Source: Mesaphorura yosii (lineage: Eukaryota; Arthropoda; Collembola; Poduromorpha; Tullbergiidae). From it: 52,258 nucleotides of DNA. The notes below the pieces were generated by a model. It did no database searches. It was not told the origin of the DNA and saw nothing but the letters and a program-made list of their open reading frames with translations. Both the position numbers and the translations under genes were made by a program. Below are positions 43,206 to 52,258 of this stretch, piece after piece (position 1 is the stretch's first letter; every line of letters begins with the position of its first letter). The stretch covers positions 1-52,258 of the forward strand of contig WIXG01000472.1 in the NCBI GenBank assembly GCA_009869945.1, given 5' to 3'.

Positions 43206-44490
43206 ATGAGCATCATGTTGTCAAAAGAAGCCCTGTGGTGCCTGAATCTTTATGTCCGCAATGGACGTCGATTTCACGGAAGTCCCTTCGGTCTTGGTCC
43301 CCGAACTCGGACTGTGTCTTTTTCAACCAATTTATGGCGCTGGAGAATCATCGCTGTTACTTTATTCGCATACTTTCTTTTTGCTTTCACTCACCTCCTG
43401 CACTCCTTCTTCATTCTTGGTCTGCAGCTGCAAGATTGCATCATCCACGTGTACTTTGTGATCTCAAGTTTCTTCTTCGCCACGGGTCATCTGGCCTACT
43501 GGCTCAACTCAGATGAGATCACAGTATTCTGGGCAAAATTCCTGCAGTTTGATGCAGCCTACACGGGTACGTATTCCCGTGATACTTAGCATGACTCTGT
43601 GATCACCTCTACACGAATTCCAGGGCCAAATTTCAACGGTACGAAGACCGACAAGATTGGTTTAATGTTCAAATGTTTGACATTTCTTGCCTACACCCAC
43701 ACGGCATTTCAGGGTGCATCATTTCTTGCCATTCGTAAGAATCCACTTTTCGTGTACTCTCTCGTCTGGGAAATCAGGCAGTCCGATAACGTCTACCTCC
43801 TAATCGTATGTGCGGTCTTCGAGGTACTGGTGGTATTCTACTCGTGGTGTGGTACACTGGACATCGGTGCAGGAATTCTCTTTTTTCCCAGCATCGCCCA
43901 TAATTGGAATGATTACATACGGTAATTAGTAGATCATAGTCATTTCGACCTCTTCAACTGACATTTGTCCTCTGTTAACATTTTAGGTTGAATCCTACAA
44001 AAGGGTGGCAGAATAAGAAGGCACTTTATTACCGTTGCCTGCAACTCCATACCGCATACCACAAATCTGCATTTTCACCTATTGCCATCTTGCGTCAAGA
44101 ATTCTCCGTCGTCTTCGCTGGTGTAATCTGCACATACGCGACGATCAACTCTACGGCAAGCTCCATTTCCTAATATACCTGACGATGCCTACTAGCATTG
44201 TCATAATGCTTTTCTACGAGAAATACTTTCATGGATGTTCAGCAAGCTTTGGAACATCCTGTCGGGAATTGCTGCGGAATTATGAGAAAGCCATGCAGGA
44301 CGACGTACGTGACATGCCGTCATCCTCGAATGGTTCCATACAAAATTCGACAGAATTACAGCGTGCGACGTGGCGCAGCTTCTGCCCGTTGCGAATTTTC
44401 GTTAATAGCTTTTACTATTTACAGCACAGCACGGTGCTAACGTTTGGGTCGCTCATCTTGGCAAATGCGATTAACATGCTTTTAGTCTAG
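43206..44490 (+). pseudogene. GR-like 7-TM chemoreceptor with one frameshift
   Basis: Exons 43206-43566, 43624-43921 and 43987-44490 join in phase at both introns. Exon 1 has SFSTNLWRWRIIAVTLFAYF and further TMs; exon 2 VWEIRQSDNVYLLIVCAVFE; exon 3 continues to EFSVVFAGVICTYATIN. At about 44148-44155 the protein must shift frame to go on as LYGKLHFLIYLTMPTSIVIM and finish with LTFGSLILANAINMLLV. One missing base explains it. Otherwise the gene is complete from ATG to stop, so the break is recent or an assembly error. Confidence 0.7.
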
Positions 44491-44818
44491 AAATGCTTTT
44501 GTTGAATTAATTACGTTGGTTCTGCTATTATATGCAAACTTATCCCAAATCCAATCTCCTAGAAGTCATTTGGTTGATTACTGAGCACCGTACTTTCCCA
44601 GCTCAATTCGAGTGAGTGAATGGAATGAATGATGAATGGAACGGCTAATGCCGAACTCGTGCGGTCTAACGCAAGAAAGCACTCGGAGCAAGTACATTTT
44701 CTACCAAATCTGATTGAAATGAATGAAAAGCAAATGAATTCATTCGATTGAGAACTTTATCATTGGGAAATTACTCCTACATACTGCTCTCGGTCTGGTT
44801 CACTCTGCAGTTTTGAGT

Positions 44819-45250
44819 ATGAAGATGGTGGCAGTGGCAGACATGACTCTCCTGTGCTGGTGCAAGATGACAACTCCCATATTTATCGGTTTCTCCGTTG
44901 TTCGAAGCTTCAGGTTTGTACTAAAAATCAACCATGAATTCGAAGGCTTATAGGTTCAGTAATTTATTCTATTCAGTTCTACGGAGGATGACGACAACCC
45001 ACACCCAGAATTTCGTGGTGGCGCGCTTATGATCCTGTTTTCCAAGATGATGGAAATCTACTCAAATTTACTGAACAAAGTTTCAAGCAGTCTTCCACTG
45101 GCAATATTGTTTCTGTGTTCGGCCTCGCTTGTGACAGTAACCTTCTGTATGATTCCACTTCATCTCAACAATACGCTGCGATTACTTCTCATCCTCACCC
45201 TGCAGGAACTCGCAAACGTGCTGCACTGGATCGTCGACGGTCGTTTTTAG
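44819..45250 (+). CDS. Small multi-TM protein, possibly receptor-derived
   Basis: Two exons, 44819-44913 and 44977-45250, join in phase 2 for 122 aa. It contains an acidic loop (STEDDDNPHPEFRGG) and two to three hydrophobic helices (LPLAILFLCSASLVTVTFCM, TLRLLLILTLQELANVLHWI). It lies just downstream of a GR copy and may be a fragment of another chemoreceptor, but I see no diagnostic motif. 44491-44818 and 45251-45791 hold nothing I can name. Confidence 0.4.
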
Positions 45251-45791
45251 TAGGAGTGGTGTGTGTCACTGTCGTGTTTGGAGCTAAAACTAGTCAGATT
45301 ATGCCAAAAGCCAAATACGATCCTAATTATTTAATTACTGCACTGTTAAATAAAAGATTGCTAACTACAGAAATAGTAATTATTTCACCCATTCGATTCG
45401 ATCCGTGATACGACTTTGGATTTGGCGACTAATTTTCAATTCATTCTGAATTGGTAAACTGCAGTCTAGTTACGACCTTGGAATCTTCGAAATGCGTGAA
45501 TTGAAAATGATTTACTGCGTTGGCATTGGCAAATTGGGCCTTCATTTCTAGCTTTTAACATCTTTTACGAAATCAGGAATCAATTCGGAACGAAAATTGA
45601 TGGTTTGATGGAAATTTATTCACGGGTCTATAATCAGTCAATCATCGGCTCTGAACACTATTTACAGGAATGAATAACGAAATATCACATATCATAAGAG
45701 CACTGACAGGAAGAAAACAGACACGTTGTGTTGCTGATCTTGCTTTTAGGTGCAAGCAGCTAATTAAATGCTAATTGTAATTGCTAATCAT

Positions 45792-48029
45792 TTACAGAAT
45801 CCAACACTTTCTTGGCCGGGCGGGAGTGACTTTTATCTTCACATTTGAAATGAGTTCTCGTGTTCTGATTGTGTCAGGGTGAATCGGCCCAAGAGCCTGT
45901 TCGTACCCCTTCTCGACTTCGCAGGCTGCAATGTAGTTTCGTGCTAGGATTGTGTCTCGGTGCTCGTCTCCAAGTATGTTTCTGAATCCGAATTCAACTT
46001 CCTTCCAGATTTCGAGCGATTCCTCCAACTTTCCAAGTCTTCTCAAACCAATTGCCTTGTTGAACTTATAATCCAGAACATTGAGACTCTTTGCTCCGAA
46101 CATGCGCTCGGCGATCGGAATAATTTCGTCGTACGTCTGCACGGCGTTTTTACTGTCCCCAGTTATGCTCATACAATCCGCCAGTTTTGACTGAATGTGC
46201 ATCGTCACCGAGTGTTCAATTCCGAGCACAAGTTTCGCATCGGGAAGAATTGCATTGAGAATCTGCACCGAGTCGACGAACTTCTTAAGGAAATAGTAAG
46301 CCTCTGCCATTCTCGACTTCATGATGATGGTGCTCCCATGCTTCTGGCCATGGATTGATTCGTAAAGGGACGCCATTTTCTGGGAAATTGAAAGGCATTC
46401 TACGTAGTTTCCGTATTCGGCCAAGTAATAGCAAAGGTACATAAAGTAATCACAGTTTGCAGTCATCGGTTCGGAGTGTGTGCGGTTAATTTGAAAGGGG
46501 AAGAAATGCAGGCCGTGCGACGTGCATTCTCGAATGACATCATTTGACTTGTTTTTCTCAAACTCCGATTGAATTGCAGTGGCAAGCATCTGAAGCTGCT
46601 CTTCCTCCTCCTGCTCGCTTAAACTCAACCTAACGACGTGCTGCACGAGTCGATGAATGACCACTCGCCCTTCGTTGACGTGAATCATTGAGAATCTGTT
46701 GAGCATTTGCAACCCTAGCCTCGCCTCTTCTTCAAACAGGACCTTCACAAACTCCATGTTGATCAAGTCCGGGTTTAAGTATGCCAGTACTTTGATTACT
46801 TTAATTGCGCACGGCCCATCCTTCATTTCTCTGATTTTTGCAAGCGTAATCTGCCACGTTGCGAATGTTGTATAGGAGTAGTCGTCGTGGTCCCTGAACC
46901 GCTCGTCCTTAAGCAGGTGGACTTCCGACTTGTCAAACTCCTTCAAATACTCTGCAATCGATTCGTCGTCATCCCCGACGGCAGTATCGCGAATGTAGGT
47001 GAGAGCTTGCTGCAGGGCGAGTGGAAGTCTCTGTAATTTGTGGGCAAGTTTCATGGCGTTTTCCTTCCTTGAGTCCAACATCTTTTGAATAAGATCTACG
47101 GCTTCCTCTGTTGTCAGCACGTCGAGACGTATTGTATAAGCCAGTGCTGGATTCAAGTCCGTTCTGCGACTGGTGACAACCACGTACGGCACTTCTCTGC
47201 TCGGATCCACCGCCCTTGGCAGAAATTTTTTGAAGTCCGTCAAAGTTTCGACGTTGTCGTATATAAATAGGCATTTCTTGTTCTGAAAGTAGCCGAACAC
47301 TTTCTCTACCAGGAATTCCTGCAGCGGCTGATCGCCGAGCTGAAGTCCAAGTTCCCTTGCCAGCCTGATGAAGGAGGCTCTCATCGATTCGATCATCTCT
47401 GCGTTAATCCAGACGACATTTCCATCGTAAAAGTCACGGTACGTGAATGCGTACTTCCGAGCGAGTGCGGACTTTCCGATTCCACCAAGCCCGCTGATTG
47501 TGACTGCGACGATTGCTTCCATAGAATGTGTTTCGCCAAGTTTCGTGTGGATGGCTTCGAGTTGGTGCTGGCGTCCAGTGAAAGTGACCACGCTTTGTCC
47601 CACTTCGAACCAGCATGCTGCAGTTCCTCTTTTGCTCTCGGCGCCGATTTCTTGAACCAATAATTTGTATTCTGATTCCTGAACCTTGGCTGAAAAGCGA
47701 CGAAAATCCAGGAGTCAGTTTTATCAGTTAAAATTGGCTGTTGAGCTAAGAAATAAATTACCTGCGAGTGCGTCCAAGCCTTGGCCTTCCAAGACGGCTG
47801 CTAAGTCAGGACGCTGTCTTCCATGGCTCCACCAAATTTGAAGTGTTTGTAGCACCGCTTCTTCGAATTTGCCGTCTTCCAGCATCTTTTTAATTCGGAG
47901 CACATCTCCTGGCTGATTCGCAATGTGGTTTACGACTTCTCCCCATTTCTGAAGGGCAACGGAATCACTGGCCAGGAGAGTCCGAAGAGTGAGCAACTTT
48001 TCATCGGAAGACGCGGACGCCATCTGCAT
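45792..48029 (-). CDS. Death domain - NB-ARC - TPR protein with C-terminal CaaX box
   Basis: Two exons, 48029-47762 and 47689-45792, joined in phase 1; 721 aa. Residues about 15-88 form a death domain (SDSVALQKWGEVVNHIANQP, FEEAVLQTLQIWW, ALAG). The NB-ARC ATPase follows: P-loop ISGLGGIGKSALARKYA, Walker B KCLFIYDNVE, VVTSRRTDL, and RLPLALQQALTYI, the GLPL-like motif. From about 440 on are TPR repeats (FLKKFVDSVQILNAILPDAK, MFGAKSLNVLDYKFNKAIGL, LGDEHRDTILARNYIAACEV, LGPIHPDTIRTRELI). The protein ends RPRKCWIL, a basic stretch and CaaX box with terminal Leu, predicted to be geranylgeranylated. The layout is that of a STAND/NLR receptor: TPRs sense, NB-ARC switches, the DD recruits partners. 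Its DD resembles that of the membrane proteins at 2.0-4.7 kb and ends at the same intron position. A second ATG at 48023 is equally usable. Confidence 0.88.
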
Positions 48030-48390
48030 TTCGACAATTTTAGCAGTTGTTTATTCGCGGTAGAATCGAAAGTTGCAATCTGGAGTCTGAGCAATGGACA
48101 GAAGTTCCAACGTGGCGTGTCTGTGGCTTTCTTAGGGAAGGAATGCGCGAGGACCTGAAGTGATGAGCAATTCATTTGCAATTGATGTTTCGCAAGCAGC
48201 AGCAGCTGATAAGATAACAGGCACAAATAGCTTGATCCATTTTTCATTTTTTGAGGTGAGACAGGCTTTCAGAGTACGAATGGCATGAATAATGAATGAA
48301 TTCGCAAAACCGCAGTGAGAGTGCAAATTTTATTATGTAATTCAGGCAGGTCCCGGCACACGCGCAGCGTCGTGTACCGCTAAGCCCCGG

Positions 48391-48605
48391 GATTGAACGT
48401 CGCCACCGTGCGAGCAAGAAAAGATCTCTACGCCGAGCTCCTCCACGTGCAGCCGAGGCGGATGAGGAAGGAAATCGCTAAAGTTTTGCGATCATGCAAG
48501 AATCTGGACGTCAACAACTCCTTCGTGTACAAATGATCGACGATCATGATTACATTCAGAATCGGGAGCGACTAAATCTTCACGCTGCTAATTGCCTTCA
48601 AATAA
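48391..48605 (+). pseudogene. GR-like C-terminal relic with two stops
   Basis: One frame reads RKDLYAELLHVQPRRMRKEI, AKVLRSCKNLDVNNSFVYK, TGA, STIMITFRIGSD, TAA, IFTLLIAFK and a final stop. This is the usual last intracellular loop and final TM of a GR. The two in-frame stops show it is dead. 48030-48390 and 48606-49260 contain nothing else I can name. Confidence 0.6.
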
Positions 48606-49260
48606 TCGCGTAATCAGTCATCAGTGTAAATTAAGTACTCAGGCGGCTAAATAAAATAGAAATTTTAGACTTCCAGCCGAATCCAGCGATCAGCAAGGAA
48701 ATTGGCTAAATTGACAGTTTTGGGATCGAGCGCTGGAAATTCCGGAGAGTTGCCGTGTAATCAACCAAAAATTGGCGTTCATATTTCGTTTTCACATTTT
48801 GCATAACCCTCAAACACAATTCGTGAATTGCGAATTTGGGATTTGCAAGCCCGTTGTGCATTCTTTTTGTGCATACGAGTCGAAAATGTTGGCCTTGATC
48901 TTGAATACAAGCCGTGAGGTGTCATGAACCCAAAGTTTACTTCTGATTGTGTAACACATCACAATACAAAGCTTTTAACGGAGTGGTGGAGAGAGGAATC
49001 GATCGATGAGAATTGGGAAGCCCTAGCACCACGTCGTTGAAGATTTTCTGTCTTTTTGCGTCGTTTCTCGTCAATCTTATTTGCCATGGAATTTGAGTGA
49101 GGAAAGTTCTTGCTGGGTTTTGTTGTACGAGTGATTTTGGTTCAAACGCCTACCTACTAACTTCGCTTATAAGCCACCGTTTAGGCACTTGATTGAAACA
49201 TTCCACGTTCAGCATATAGACATAGCATATTCCGTTGAACTGAAGTATCAAAGTGATTCG

Positions 49261-50846
49261 ATGAAGATGAATTCCTACCGTCAGCCAGGCGGCGGCGGTA
49301 GTCATCAATCCATCGCCATGCTCCAGCCTTCGCGGTCGTCGTACCTGTCCTACGCTCCGATGATTTACACTGTCCGTCCAAGCAATAAGGTCAGTTACCA
49401 GAGCCAGCAGGGCAAGGTCAACATCGGGAGGCAGCCTAATGGAGGCGAAGGAGGAAAGGTAAAAGCCAGAGCAGCCAAGGCTACACTACCGAGGATGATC
49501 GAATTGGTCTCTTGCCTGCCTATCTGGCGCACAGATGAATGAAGTCCGCTGGTCGTTCGGGGCGCCGTATTATCCTCCTGGCTCATTTCAACAGCGGCCC
49601 CAAAAACCTACCGCCTACGCGAATGCTTCTTTCAATGGTGGCGGTGAGATGGCCGCCAGAAACACTACCTCAATCAGAGTTGCCCAGTATCAACAGCAGC
49701 GTGGAGGCGGAGGAAATACGAACACAAATCTTCAGCCTCCAGCCTACATTGCACCGCCATCGCCGTCAGCTCGTGGGTCGTCTTCGCTTCTTGCTTCCAA
49801 TGGACAAGCAATGCATCAGCCGCGACCGCAGCAGGTCCGGAATGCCAACTCGAATTCGGATTCGCGAGCCAGGGCCTACGCCTACTCGAATACGGGCCCA
49901 AATGTGAATGGCATGAAACCAGTGGCAGTGACGGCTTCAACTGCTCCCAGTGATCAGCAACTTCCGCCTGAAGGTAGAATCTTCTGTTTGCTTACTTTCC
50001 TTTAGCGAATCTTTGCAATGTTTCGATTTATTGTTTGCAGGTGAGAATGTAAAGTACGTTCAACTCAACTGGGAAGACATTTTGGGTGGAAAGGACAGGC
50101 TGAACTCGTTGCGAGTGACAATGGCGCCTCCGACGAAGGACAATCCGAATCGTCAGCTCAATATTGGATTTGGGAGTTCAGCAGGTACTCTTGAAGCCAG
50201 TACTTCACTTTTACATTAAAATTTGCAAGTATGCAGACGTTTATTTGTGTCATCGAATACAGATGGTTCCGTGTCCGACGGATCGGTCCCGCTCAAGGTG
50301 ATCAAATTCGAGCCGCTTCAGAACTACCCTGGTCAAGTCATATCTTCCACTCCCGCATCAGCGTCGGGAGCAGCGAGCAGCGCGAGCAATTTACCGAGTC
50401 TCAGCCCTCAAACGTCGTTGGCGAATAAGACTGCCATGCCCACCGTCGCTTCGCCTGCGTCTGCTACTAATTTCAATTACACCCACCCGCAGATGCAGCC
50501 CCAAGCACGCATGCAAATGAAGACGGCTCAACAAGGGCAGCCACCACAGTACATGAATTACGTCAACGCCAATAATGGAGCCTCAAGCGACCTACAAATG
50601 CAGCAACTCATGTCCAGGATCAGCATTCAGGAGTCTCCGGACGGACAACCGATGATCACTCTTCCTCCTGGATACAAACTTGCGAGTCTTGGACAAATGA
50701 ACATGAACATGACCTCGGGTTCAGCCTCGAATGACAACGCGTATGGAAATAGCCAGTTTCAACATTCCCAAGCCTCAAAGCAATGCAGCTGCCCGGCATG
50801 CCAGAACAGACAGCCAGTGCAAACGCAAGGAATGACTCGTCGTTAA
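49261..50846 (+). CDS. Disordered Gln/Pro/Ser/Asn-rich protein
   Basis: Four exons join in phase: 49261-49458, 49535-49973, 50041-50184, 50263-50846; 454 aa. Most is low complexity (QPGGGGSHQS, NTNTNLQPPAYIAPPSPSAR, MQPQARMQMKTAQQGQPPQY). The one ordered-looking piece is exon 3: VKYVQLNWEDILGGKDRLNS and DNPNRQLNIGFGSSA. The C-terminus has CSCPACQNR, a C-x-C-x2-C cluster that might bind a metal. This makeup suits a transcriptional or RNA-granule co-factor, but I do not recognise a family. All introns are short GT-AG and the frame is intact. Confidence 0.75.
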
Positions 50847-50971
50847 ATTACCGTGACGTAATCTTAAGTGCTGACAAAATTAGAGCACACGTAACTTATT
50901 ACATTCTAAGGCAATAAAGACGTGTGTGCGTGCAACGAAGAAGCCTTTGACGAATTGGACAGCATTCCTTT

Positions 50972-51562
50972 CTATTGCTGAATAGCGTTGACTTGATTTT
51001 GATCTCGGCGTTCGAATTCGATCATCTGGTCTTCGGGAAAAAACTGCTGGCAGCCGTATGAGCAGTACGTATACCCATCAGAGTAGCCTTGCCAGTACAG
51101 CCACGACTCGGAGTTTGGAACCTTAAATGCAAGAATCCATGAGTTAATTAAGTCTGCCCTTGGGTTTGCCTCGTGCATTCTTTATAAAAGACTTACGGCG
51201 ACAACTTCCAGCACCTCGTCATCGTCTAGCCCAGTTTCGTCTGCGCTAGTCCCAGCTCGACGTTTTCTGTTGGGGCTTCGACGTGCCATGTCCGTCTGAA
51301 ATTGTGACTGCCCTTCGATCTGACCCCATTCGCTAGATTCGATGTACTCCGCGCACGTACTTTGACAATCTCCAAAACCGTATTCCCAGCCAGCAATATA
51401 GAATTCATTGCCGTTTAAATCTGTATCAGTGTGGTCAGCTGGAACGGTGCCAGCATACAGGAGTGCTTCGGAGTTTGCGGCAGCGAGAAACCCCTGCGCA
51501 CCGACACAGGCACCAGCAACAGCTACAACAGCAATTAACAGTAAACCGAAAAGTGCCTTCAT
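50972..51562 (-). CDS. Secreted two-exon protein of unknown function
   Basis: Exons 51562-51197 and 51121-50972 join in phase 0 (GTAAGT donor, TTTAAG acceptor) for 171 aa. Residues 1-22 are a signal peptide (ALFGLLLIAVVAVAGACVGA). The mature protein has two similar cysteine motifs, FGDCQSTCAEYI and YTYCSYGCQQFF, each C-x3-C with an aromatic partner and a preceding Trp-Tyr (AGWEYGFG; LYWQGYSDG), hinting at an internal repeat split between exons. Between them is a basic patch (RRSPNRKRRAG) that could be a furin-type cleavage site, and an acidic stretch. Not a family I know. Confidence 0.75.
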
Positions 51563-51903
51563 TATGATGCGACCTGACCCGTGCCAGTGCTCGATTGAAA
51601 ATAAAAATTAGTATTAGAACAATTCTCTCAACCTGAAATTTTTACTCCAGATTAACTTTGACCAAGGACACCGAACTGACACGGTAATGAAGTTAATTGT
51701 AATTCAGTTCAGTTGACTTGGGATTCATTAAAAAGCAGTGTAATGTGAATTACCTCTGTGACAGAGCACCGAACCACAGCACAGCGCTTCGGGTTTTCCT
51801 TTCATTTTAAGTACGTTTGTACAACCAAGTCGATGACTAAGTAATGGCTAACGACTAATGCACATTTAATTGCCTAATTGTGATTCTTGTTGACTACTAC
51901 TAT

Positions 51904-52258
51904 ACTAGCAGCGCAGTGCCTCCACCGAGTTTTATTCGAAGCACCGCGGCGCTAGGGTGTGTTAATTTTGGATGGAAAAGCTTTGCTTCATCGCACTCGT
52001 ACCACCATCGAACTATATCTATAAATATTAATAAGAGGAACTCATTCATTGAATTCCCATTCTACCGTTTTTATTATCATCTTCAGCCCCGGCGTTCTCT
52101 GTGCCTTAAATAATTAACGTGCATACAATTGAGTTTTCCATTCAATACAACAAGCGATTCCACTTTCAAAACGTACGCGTTCTGAATTTTAAAGCAGAAG
52201 AATCGACCAAACGCCCTGAAAGACGATGTCCGAAGTCGCCACTACAAACGTCCTCTCT
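51904..52258. repeat. Inverted duplication, right arm
   Basis: Reverse-complement copy of 28761-29124 covering a receptor's last exon and its 3' flank. It runs to the window edge, so the duplication probably extends further. The stretch 51563-51903 between it and the secreted gene holds no gene I can see. Confidence 0.85.
52189..52258 (-). CDS. GR-like chemoreceptor, C-terminal end (cut by window edge)
   Basis: The minus strand enters the window with RTFVVATSDIVFQGVWSILL, the conserved final segment of the local GR family, and stops at 52189. It is 20-odd codons; the rest of the gene lies beyond the right edge. No defect in the visible part. Confidence 0.75.
   Translation of the reverse strand, partial: ERTFVVATSDIVFQGVWSILLL

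Noticed and set aside
48340..48420. tRNA-like GTTCAATCC in GC-rich DNA
   Set aside because: The flanking stems do not pair and no A box or acceptor stem fits; the bases belong to a GR relic.

Overview
The window is eukaryotic nuclear DNA. Genes carry many short introns (about 40-120 bp, GT-AG), are widely spaced, and sit among relics of DNA transposons. Numerous multi-TM chemoreceptor fragments of the arthropod gustatory-receptor (GR) type, an ionotropic-receptor-like piece, small secreted cysteine-rich proteins and a lipocalin point to an arthropod. The receptor style, the large family of broken copies, a secreted intronless FAD oxidase and a death-domain/NB-ARC/TPR protein make a springtail (Collembola) my best guess; this is inference, not proof.

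Left part (1-6.9 kb): a left-truncated MULE transposon, then a tandem array of death-domain (DD) units. One unit is an apparently intact gene (2816-4307) joining a DD, a domain with an ordered His...Cys motif pair, and one TM helix. It is flanked by two broken copies and followed by an orphan TPR gene. A related DD is the first exon of a large minus-strand DD-NB-ARC-TPR gene at 45.8-48.0 kb that ends in a CaaX prenylation box. Both DD exons end with the same phase-1 intron. I regard this two-locus set as the most interesting system here: a candidate NLR/apoptosome-like receptor and membrane-anchored DD effectors.

6.9-31.7 kb is accessory. It holds an intronless secreted bicovalent FAD oxidase, a complete hAT element with 8-bp target duplications, a decayed second hAT, a chimeric GR/IR pseudogene, a helicase fragment, GR genes and relics, a two-exon defensin-like peptide gene, a lipocalin beside a satellite-bearing element, and a secreted protein with repeated CC motifs.

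31.8-41.2 kb is a compact housekeeping block: a GPAT-like acyltransferase (12 exons, minus), DDX28-like RNA helicase (10 exons, plus), WDR92/DNAAF10 (5 exons, minus) and RRP36 (5 exons, plus). I reconstructed all four with in-phase splice sites. The first two are divergent from a 426-bp gap, and the second and third converge with only 12 bp between stop codons. The acyltransferase has Tyr in place of the catalytic His.

41.5-52.3 kb: a degraded GH1 beta-glucosidase, a frameshifted GR, a small multi-TM gene, the DD-NB-ARC-TPR gene, another GR relic, a Gln/Pro/Ser-rich disordered protein, a secreted two-exon protein, and at the right edge a GR 3' end that is an inverted copy of the 28.8-29.1 kb segment. 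I saw no convincing tRNA, rRNA or CRISPR.
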